Positions 55,385-62,400 of a stretch of 64,000 bases of DNA are shown piece after piece (position 1 is the stretch's first letter; every line of letters starts with the position of its first letter). The notes under the pieces are model-generated. The model did not search any database. It saw nothing but the letters and a program-made list of their open reading frames with translations, and was not told where the DNA came from. The position numbers were made by a program, and so were the translations under genes. The stretch spans positions 62,001 through 126,000 of the forward strand of contig JAKZAN010000073.1 in NCBI GenBank assembly GCA_023053545.1, in the 5' to 3' direction. Source of the DNA: Lepidurus packardi (taxonomy: Eukaryota; Arthropoda; Branchiopoda; Notostraca; Triopsidae).

Positions 55385-56370
55385 ATGGAAGCATACGCGA
55401 CAATGCAGCCATTCCAGTAGGAGGGTGAAAAAGCTACCATCGGCACAAGGTGAGAGATTGGCTGAAGAGGCTGGAGAATTTCCTAGTGGTTTGTGACATA
55501 TCAGGCAAACAGAGGAAGCTAGCAGCACTTCTGCATTACGCCGGAAAAAAGGTGCATGACGTGTACAGCAAGCTCGACACCAAACCTGCCGAGGGCGAGG
55601 ACGTATATGTGACAGCCAAACGGGTTTTAACCGCCCATTTCAATCCACAAGAGAACGTCATGTACAGCAGATTCCTATTTCGGAACGTGAGGCAACAGGT
55701 GGATGAAACACTGGACGAGCTACACACCAGGCTGGACAAAATGGGAGATGGATGTCAATTTATCGACAAAGAAGAAGAAGTAAAATCACAAATCGTACTG
55801 GCGTGCAACTCGAGAAAATTGAAGTCTGAGGCATTAACGAATCCAGGATGGTCGCTGGCTACACTATTGGAAAAAGGAAACGCGTTTGAACTCGTGCGCA
55901 AGCAGCTAAAGGAAATGAAGACCAACACTGAAGAGGAGGAAGGGCAAGTCAACAAACTCAAAACGGAACATAAGCAAAAACGTCAAAATCAGAAATGCAA
56001 ATTTTGCGGAAAGGCGTGGCACAAGCAGCTACAAGACTGTAGAGCCCGAAAAGAAAAATGCCGGAAATGTCAAAAGGTGGGCCATTTCGAAAGAGTTTGC
56101 AGAAGCAAGAAGCAAGTGGTACAGAACGTCAACGAGATGGAAGAAGACGAGGACAGCTCCAGTGTCACAGAACTCGTAAGTACAAATTCCAACAAAAGTT
56201 GCAAACATCCTATGGTATGCGCAAAGGTGGGGAACGGCAAAATCAAGTTTTTGGTAGACACCGGAGCAGGGGTAACAATCATAGACGCACAGGCACATGC
56301 CAAGATTGGAAGTCCGAAACTGAAGAAAACAGAAAAGAAGATTTTAAAGCGTCCGAGGCTCTGGAACTAG
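55385..56370 (+). pseudogene. gag: gag-protease region, broken (capsid, nucleocapsid, truncated retropepsin)
   Basis: This region would encode the structural Gag protein and the start of the aspartic protease. The likely start is ATG 55385 in good context (G at -3 and +4), but that frame meets TAG at 55418 and TGA at 55451. The long reading frame is another one, open from about 55450 with no ATG until 55660, so the start is disabled by a nonsense change and a frame change. Counting codons from 55450: a capsid-like helical region at 1-160; zinc knuckles C183-C186-H191-C197 (CX2CX4HX5C) and C204-C207-H212-C217 (CX2CX4HX4C); an acidic linker at about 229-237; and the retropepsin motif LVDTGAGV with catalytic D270. 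The frame stops at TAG 56368, only 36 residues after D270. About half a retropepsin, including flap and the Ile-Leu-Gly region, is missing. It overlaps the pol frame. Confidence 0.85.
56343..56349 (+). promoter_or_regulatory. Possible -1 frameshift heptamer TTTAAAG at the gag-pol frame change
   Basis: T TTA AAG fits the X XXY YYZ rule in the protease frame, 19 bases before its TAG. A -1 slip here would enter the pol frame exactly where RT-side sequence begins (ASEALELVYF). G in the last position is a poor slippery base in eukaryotes, and I did not identify a downstream pseudoknot. The simpler alternative is that a deletion with end points here removed the rest of protease and changed the frame. 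Confidence 0.3.
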
Positions 56371-59105
56371 TTTATTTTTCCCCCCACGTAAAGCAGGAAT
56401 TCATAAGAGCAGTACAAACAACGGCAGAGCACGACATACCGCTAGGAAAGTATACCGGGCTTAAAGTCAAATTGCATATTGACCAGGCAGTAAAACCAAC
56501 CGCTCTACCTCACAGGCGAGTACCATTCCAGCAAAGGGCACTAGTCGAAAAAGAACTAGAGAGGCTAGAAAGGCAGGACATCATAGAAAGAGTCGACGGG
56601 CCTACACCATGGGTATCACCAATCGTTATCGTCCCAAAGAAAGACAGCGATGAAATACGTCTGTGTGTCGATATGCGACTACCAAATCAAGCGATTAAAA
56701 GAGAGAGACACATAATCCCCACACTGGAAGACTTACTAGCAGATGTAAACAATTCCAAGGTTTTCAGTGTCCTAGACCTAAATCAAGCGTACCATCAAGT
56801 AGAATTGCATGAAGAATCTCGATATATTACCACCTTCTCGACTCACGTAGGGCTACGACGATATAAACGACTGTTTTTCGGGGTGACGTCAGCCGCAGAA
56901 ATTTTTCACAACATCATTAGGGAGCTTCTGCAGGGCATACCAGGAGTAATTAACACAACCGATGACATTTTGGTACATGCGAGAAACCTCAAAGAACACA
57001 ACGAACGGTACCAAGAAGTATTAAAGCGGCTGAGAGAGAAGAATCTAACGATAAACGAAAAGAAGACCAAGTTTGCGAAAACAAAAGTGCGATTTTACGG
57101 ATTAATAATAGGAGAAAACGGCGTCGAACCAGACCCCAGCAAAGTGCAAGCGATTAAAGAATTCGCAACACCAACGACGAAAGCCGATGTAAGAAGCTTT
57201 CTGGGAATGACGACATGGTGCTCCCGGTTCATACCGAATCATGCTGACATTTCCGAACCACTACGTAATCTAATAGCCGGAAAGAAAACTCCGGTGTTCA
57301 CCTGGTCTGAAAAGTGCGAGCAAGCATTCGTAAAGCTGAAGGCGGCGCTAGCAAACGCAGACCAGTTAGCATTCTTTAGCCCTACGTGGAAGACAAAGGT
57401 TATAGTGGACGCGAGCCCAATAGGATTAGGTGCCATACTAACGCAATCCACTGAACAGGGGCGAAGGAGCGTAATAGCGTTCGCAAGCAAAGCTCTGACG
57501 GATACAGAGCAAAGATACTCCCAGCTGGAAAGGGAGGCGCTGGCAATAATTTGGGCCTGCGAGCACTTCAAAATGTATCTGCTCGGGGCACATTTCTTTG
57601 TTACAACAGACCATAAACCACTGGTCAGCATTTTCAACAAACCAACAGCAAAATTATCGGCCAGGTTAGAACGATGGATGTTACGAAGCCAACCATTCAA
57701 TTTCACGCTAGAATACCAGCCGGGGAATGAAAACGCCGCTGATTTTTTGTCCAGAAATCCGTCCAGATTATCCCAGTGCAAACAGGCAATCATAGGGGAG
57801 CAATATGTTAACTTTGCCGTGTACCAAGCACTAATCGCCCCGCTCTCGAAAGATCAAATTGTGGAAGAAACGCAGAAAGACAATGTGCTGGCAGCTGTAC
57901 AGCAAGCAGTTAAAAAAGGAAAAAAGTACGAGCTAAAGAAAACGGCCGCAAAACCTTACTCGCAAATATTCGACGAGCTATCGGTGACAAAAGAGGGCGT
58001 AGTCATGCGAGGGGCAAGGATTTGCATGCCCCAGAGCCTTCAAAAGAACGTAGTCCAAGTAGCACACGAAGGACACTTGGGCATAAGCAAAATGAAGCAG
58101 CTCTTACGAACGAAGGTCTGGTTTCCGGGTATGGATCAACGAGTGCAGGAAATGGTAGAACAATGCGTTCCTTGCATAGCATCCACGCGAACTCCGGAAC
58201 GAGACCCCCTGAAAATGTCCGAACTACCCAGCAAACCCTGGCAAACGGTAAGCCTCGATTTCCTAACACTGCCATCTAGTGAAGAATTGATGGTATTGAT
58301 CGACAACTTCACACGGTTTCCAGTAGTGGAATTCATCCGTACCACGGCCCACCAACACGTACTACCGCCACTCGAGCGCATATTGTCCACCTTCGGGATC
58401 CCGGAAAGCATTAAAACGGACAATGGACCTCCGTTTAACGGCAGCAACTTTGCTGAATTCTGCAAACGATTAGGCATTCAACACAAAAAAACAACACCAA
58501 TGTGGCCAGAGGCCAATGGGCTGGTAGAGCGTTTCATGCGAACACTAGGAAAAGTCATCAGGACCAGCACTATTGAACAGAAGAACTTCAAGATAGAAGT
58601 ACACAAATTCCTACGTAATTATAGAGCCACGCCGCACCCCGCACTAGGGAAAGCACCAGCCGACGTGCTATTTATAAAAAACTTCAGAAGCCTGCTACCC
58701 GACCTCAAGCATCACAATGCAACATACGCAAATAAAGCGAAAAGCTACACGGACCGAAAACGACGGACTAAAAATCATGCACTTAAAGTAGGAGACAAAG
58801 TACTCGTCCAGAAAGACAAGAAATTGCTCAAGAAGGAAGAAAGCCGATACGAATTGGAACCTTTTAAGATAACAGCAGTAAAAGGCTCCATGATCACAGC
58901 CATAAAAAAAGAGGGACGGTCGGTCACAAGGAATGCATCTTTCTTCAAGAGGATTCCAGAAGTACAGGATCAGGACCACAATCAAGAAAAAGAGGGAGAA
59001 ACTCAAGCCCCGTCAAATCAAGATCACAAAATAGAAAAGGATGCGGAGGATTCAACGAAGCCGAGGCGTAGGGCGAGATTAAAAGAAAAAAAGAAAGGGT
59101 CATAG
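56349..59105 (+). CDS. pol: pol: reverse transcriptase, RNase H, integrase
   Basis: This is the copying and insertion enzyme of the element, one open frame of about 918 codons ending at TAG 59103. The same frame is open upstream to ATG 56058, but that part overlaps gag and is not related to Pol. Numbering from 56058: RT about 140-330, with catalytic D240 in VLDLNQAYHQ and D302-D303 in TTDDILV; RNase H about 420-570, with D451, E493, D518 and D562; integrase zinc-binding H670, H673, C703, C706; integrase core D734, D788, E824, with exactly 35 residues between the last two (DD35E); a C-terminal GPY/F-like region about 910-966; then a basic tail with RRRARLKEKKKG. There is no chromodomain. Oddities: the usual Tyr of YxDD is Thr, and the usual Pro in the SAPEIF-type motif is Ala. 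The C-terminal end of protease is present only as its last few residues, fused ahead of RT. Confidence 0.93.
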   Translation, partial: ASEALELVYFSPHVKQEFIRAVQTTAEHDIPLGKYTGLKVKLHIDQAVKPTALPHRRVPFQQRALVEKELERLERQDIIERVDGPTPWVSPIVIVPKKDSDEIRLCVDMRLPNQAIKRERHIIPTLEDLLADVNNSKVFSVLDLNQAYHQVELHEESRYITTFSTHVGLRRYKRLFFGVTSAAEIFHNIIRELLQGIPGVINTTDDILVHARNLKEHNERYQEVLKRLREKNLTINEKKTKFAKTKVRFYGLIIGENGVEPDPSKVQAIKEFATPTTKADVRSFLGMTTWCSRFIPNHADISEPLRNLIAGKKTPVFTWSEKCEQAFVKLKAALANADQLAFFSPTWKTKVIVDASPIGLGAILTQSTEQGRRSVIAFASKALTDTEQRYSQLEREALAIIWACEHFKMYLLGAHFFVTTDHKPLVSIFNKPTAKLSARLERWMLRSQPFNFTLEYQPGNENAADFLSRNPSRLSQCKQAIIGEQYVNFAVYQALIAPLSKDQIVEETQKDNVLAAVQQAVKKGKKYELKKTAAKPYSQIFDELSVTKEGVVMRGARICMPQSLQKNVVQVAHEGHLGISKMKQLLRTKVWFPGMDQRVQEMVEQCVPCIASTRTPERDPLKMSELPSKPWQTVSLDFLTLPSSEELMVLIDNFTRFPVVEFIRTTAHQHVLPPLERILSTFGIPESIKTDNGPPFNGSNFAEFCKRLGIQHKKTTPMWPEANGLVERFMRTLGKVIRTSTIEQKNFKIEVHKFLRNYRATPHPALGKAPADVLFIKNFRSLLPDLKHHNATYANKAKSYTDRKRRTKNHALKVGDKVLVQKDKKLLKKEESRYELEPFKITAVKGSMITAIKKEGRSVTRNASFFKRIPEVQDQDHNQEKEGETQAPSNQDHKIEKDAEDSTKPRRRARLKEKKKGS

Positions 59106-59207
59106 CGATAAGATAATTCAGATTTATTTATTCTTTTTCACGCACGACAGGAGGACGACCTATGAAGGAGCGAGGTGTTGCTAGTGGGACAGTGGATCAA
59201 CGGCGCC

Positions 59208-59228
59208 AGAAGAAGAAGAAGAAGAAGA
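59208..59228 (+). repeat. (AGA)7 microsatellite
   Basis: Seven perfect AGA units lie in the 3' untranslated region of the element, followed by CGAAG. Copy number is likely to vary between copies of the family. Confidence 0.85.
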
Positions 59229-59293
59229 CGAAGCAGTGGAAGGGCGAACGCCGGCCAGTGTTTATTTGTAATGAGCGCGTATTTTTGTTTCAA

Positions 59294-59331
59294 CTCCTTT
59301 TTTCTTTTCTTTCTTTTCCTTTTCTTTTCTT
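59294..59331 (+). other. 38-base polypyrimidine tract
   Basis: An uninterrupted C/T run lies just upstream of the purine-only tract at 59344-59362. It could pair imperfectly with the purine runs on either side in the RNA. It also looks like a splice acceptor tract, but no open frame that would need splicing follows. Confidence 0.75.
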
Positions 59332-59343
59332 AATTTCGTTCGT

Positions 59344-59362
59344 AAAGGGAAAAAGGGAGAGA
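59344..59362 (+). promoter_or_regulatory. Polypurine tract (plus-strand primer)
   Basis: Nineteen purines in a row, including AAAGGGAAAAAGGGAG, end directly at the TG of the 3' LTR. This position and composition are those of the RNase H-resistant primer for plus-strand DNA synthesis in LTR retroelements. Confidence 0.93.
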
Positions 59363-59460
59363 TGTTGTATCGTGTCCTTTGTACCTGAGACGATGCCAGG
59401 TGGGGAAGCCGTGGTATCAATACAAGCAATCTTGACTAACCCTTCTTTGAGAACACAACA
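59363..59460 (+). repeat. 3' LTR (98 bp)
   Basis: It has the same ends as the 5' LTR (TGTTGT and ACAACA) and sits directly after the polypurine tract. It has A at 59390 where the 5' LTR has G at 55259, and one extra A in the run after ATCAATACA. The next base starts the right target duplication. About 3 percent substitution between the LTRs indicates an insertion that is neither brand new nor ancient; no age can be given without a host rate. Confidence 0.97.
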
Positions 59461-59466
59461 CGTAAG
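59461..59466 (+). repeat. Right target-site duplication CGTAAG
   Basis: This is the partner of 55226-55231 and follows the final CA of the 3' LTR without a gap. Ty3/gypsy elements usually duplicate 4-6 bp, so 6 bp is at the upper end of the usual range. Confidence 0.88.
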
Positions 59467-62400
59467 GAATTAATTCAGTCCGTAAGGAATTAATTCAGTC
59501 CGTAAGGAATTAATTCAGTCCGTAAGGAATTAATCCAGTCCGAAAGGAATTAATTCAGTAAGTAAGGAATTCAATCGATCCTAAAGAATTAATTCAGTCC
59601 GTAAGGAATTAATTCAGTCCGTAAGGAATTATTTCAGTCCGTACTGAATTAATTCAGTCCGTAAAGAAGTAATTAAGTCCGTAAGGAATTAACTAAGTCC
59701 GTAAGGAATTAATTAAGTACGTAAGGAATTAATTCAGTCCGTAAGGAATTCATAAAGTCCGTTAGGAATTAATTAAGTCCATAAGGAATTAATTAAGTCC
59801 ATAAGGAATTAATTCAGTCCGTAAGGAATTATTTAAGTCCGTAAAGAATTAATCCAGTCCGTAAGGAATTAATTCAGTCTGTAAAGAATTAAATCAGGCC
59901 GTAAGGAATTAATTCTGTCCGTAATGAATTAATTAAGTCCGTAAGGAATTAATTCAGTCCGCAAGGAATTAATTCAGTCAGTAATGAATTAATTCAATCC
60001 ATCAGGAATTAATTCAGTCCGTAAGGAACTAATTCAATCCGTAAACAATTAGTTCAGTCCGTAACTAATTAATTCAGTCCGTAAGGGATTAATTCCGTCC
60101 GTAAAGAATTAATTCAGTCCGTAAGGAATTAATTCGTTCCGTACGGAATTAATTCCGTTCGCAAGGAAATAATTCAGTCCGTAAGGGATTAATTCAGTCC
60201 GTAAGGAATTAATTCATTCCGTAAGGAATTAATTAAGTTCGTATGGAATTGATTCAGTCCGTAAGGAATTTATTCAGTCAGTATGGAATTGATTCAGTCC
60301 GTTGGGAACTAATTAAATCCGTAATGAATCAATTACTCCCTAATAAATTAATTAAGTCCATAAGGAATTAATTAAGTCCGTAAGGAATTATTTAAGTCCT
60401 TAAAGAATTAATTCAGTTCGTAAGGAATTAATTCAATCCATCAGGATTTAATTCAGTCCGTAAGGAATTAATTCAATCCGTAAACAATTAGTTCAGTCCG
60501 TAACTAATTAATTCAGTCCGTAAGGGATTAATTCCGTCCGTAAAGAATTAATTCAGTCCGTAAGGGATTAATTAAGTTCGTATGGAATTGATTCAGTCCG
60601 TAAGGAATTTATTCAGTCAGTAAGGAATTGATTCAGTCCGTAGGGAACTAATTAAATCCGTAATGAATCAATTACTCCCTAATAAATTAATTCAGTCCGC
60701 AAGGAATTAATTCAGTCCGTAAGTAATTAATTCAGTCCGTAAAGAATTAATTAAGTCCGTAAGGAATTAATTAAGTCCGTAAGGAATTAATTAAGTACGT
60801 AAGGAATTAATTAGTCCGTAAGGAATTATTTAAGTCCTTAAAGAATTAATTAAGTCCGTAAGGAATTAATTTAGTACGTAAGGTATTAATTAAGTTCGTT
60901 ATTAATTAATTAAGTCCATAAGGTACAAATTAAGTTTGTAAGGAATTATTTAAGTCCGTGAAGAACTAATTCAGTCCGTATGGAATTAATTCAGTCTGTA
61001 AGGAATTAAATCAGGCTGTAAGGAATTAATTCAGTCCGTAATGAATTAATTAGGTCCGTAAGGAATTAATTAAGTCCATAAGGAATTAATTAAGTCCATA
61101 AGGAATTAATTAAGTCCGTAAGGAATTATTTAAGTCCTTAAAGAATTAATTAAGTCCGTAAGGAATTAATTAAGTACGTAAGGTATTAATTAAGTCCGTT
61201 ATTAATTAATTAAGACCATAAGGAACAAATTAAGTTCGTAAGGTATTATTTAAGTCCGTGAAGAACTAATTCAGTCCGTATGGAATTAATTCAGTCTGTA
61301 AGGAATTAAATCAGGCCGTAAGGAATTAATTCAGTCCGTAATGAATTAATTAAGTCCGTAAGGAATTAATTCAGTCCGTAAGGAATTAATTCAGTCCGTA
61401 AGGAATTATTTCAGTCCGTATTGAATTATTTCAGTCCGTAAAGAAGTAATTAAGTCCGTAAGGAATTAACTAACTCCGTAAGGAATTAATTCATTCAGTA
61501 AGGAATTAATTAAGTCCGTAAGGAATTATTTCAGTCCTTATTGAATTAATTAAGTCCGTAGAGAATTAATTCAGTCCGTAAGGGATTAATTCAGTAAGAA
61601 AGGAATTCAATCAATCCTAAAGAATTAATTCAGTCCGTAAGGAAATAATTCAGTCCGTAAGGAATTAATTCAGTCCGTAAGGAATTAATTCAGTCCGTAA
61701 GGAATTAATCCAGTCCGTAAGGAATTAATTCAGTAAGTAAGGAATTCAATCGATCCTAAAGAATTAATTCAGTCCGTAAGGAATTAATTCAGTCCGTAAG
61801 GAATTATTTCAGTCCGTATTGAATTAATTAAGTCCGTAAGGAATTAATTCAGTCCGTATGGAATTAATTCAGTCCGTAAGGAATTAGTTCAGTGCGTAAG
61901 GAATTAATTCAGTTTGTAAGGAATTAATTCAGTCCGTAAGGAATTAATTCATTCCGTAATGGATTAATTAAGTGCGTAATGAATTAATTAAGTCCGTAAG
62001 GAATTAATTCATTCCGTAAGGAATTAATTAAGTCCGTAAGGAATTATTTCAGTCCGTATTGAATTAATTAAGTCCGTAGAGAATTAATTCAGTCCGTAAG
62101 GAATTAATTCAGTCCGTAAGGAATTCATAAAGTCCGTTAGGAATTAATTAAGTCCGTAAGGAATTAATTAAGTCCGTAAGGTATTAATTAAGTCCGTTAT
62201 TAATTAATTAGGTCCATAAGAAACATATTAAGTCCGTAAGGAATTATTTAGGTCCGTAAGGAATTAATTCAGTCCGTAAGGAATTAATTCAGTCTGGAAA
62301 GAATTAAATCAGGCCGTAAGGAATTAATTCAGTCCGTAATTAATTAATTAAGTCCGTAAGGAATTAATTCAGTCCGCAATTAATTAATTCAGTCCGTAAG

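Larger units (their letters stand above)
59106..59343 (+). other. 3' untranslated region of the retrotransposon
   Basis: The 238 bases between the pol stop and the polypurine tract contain no recognisable gene. They hold a trinucleotide run (AGA)7 at 59208-59228 and a 38-base all-pyrimidine tract at 59294-59331. A 103-codon open frame from ATG 59162 crosses these tracts, the polypurine tract and the whole 3' LTR; its low-complexity product and its overlap with the LTR argue against a gene. No remnant of an envelope gene is seen. Confidence 0.7.
55232..59460 (+). mobile_element. Ty3/gypsy-type LTR retrotransposon, Mag-like, defective copy
   Basis: A 4,229-bp element lies in the satellite, plus strand. 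It has LTRs of 97 and 98 bp with TG...CA ends, a serine-tRNA primer site, a gag-protease frame, a frame with RT, RNase H and then integrase (the Ty3/gypsy order), a polypurine tract and a 6-bp target duplication. No envelope gene and no chromodomain are seen. The Mag-like assignment rests on the very short LTRs, two zinc knuckles in Gag and the integrase sequence style; it is an inference from family knowledge. It is shorter than most full Ty3/gypsy elements (commonly near 5 kb), consistent with an internal deletion in protease. Gag is broken near its start, so the copy probably cannot move on its own. Confidence 0.96.

Noticed and set aside
55197..55412. Minus-strand open frame of 71 codons
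   Set aside because: It runs antisense across satellite, the whole 5' LTR, the primer site and the start of gag; no domain is recognisable.
55446..55455. Splice donor-like CAAG|GTGAGA
   Set aside because: It matches the donor consensus well, but no acceptor-linked open frame (such as env) exists downstream, and it coincides with the gag frame change.
56058..56348. N-terminal extension of the pol frame from ATG 56058
   Set aside because: It lies in the wrong frame over the zinc knuckles and protease; its sequence matches no Pol domain, so pol is drawn from the frame change at 56349.
57239..57793. Minus-strand open frame of 184 codons inside pol
   Set aside because: It is a shadow of the RT-RNase H coding strand; the plus frame carries all the motifs.
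59106..59343. Degenerate envelope gene
   Set aside because: The region is only 238 bp and low in complexity, with no signal peptide, membrane segment or glycoprotein-like frame.
59162..59473. Plus-strand open frame of 103 codons after pol
   Set aside because: It crosses the purine and pyrimidine tracts, the polypurine tract, the 3' LTR and the satellite junction; the lysine and phenylalanine runs are products of low-complexity DNA.
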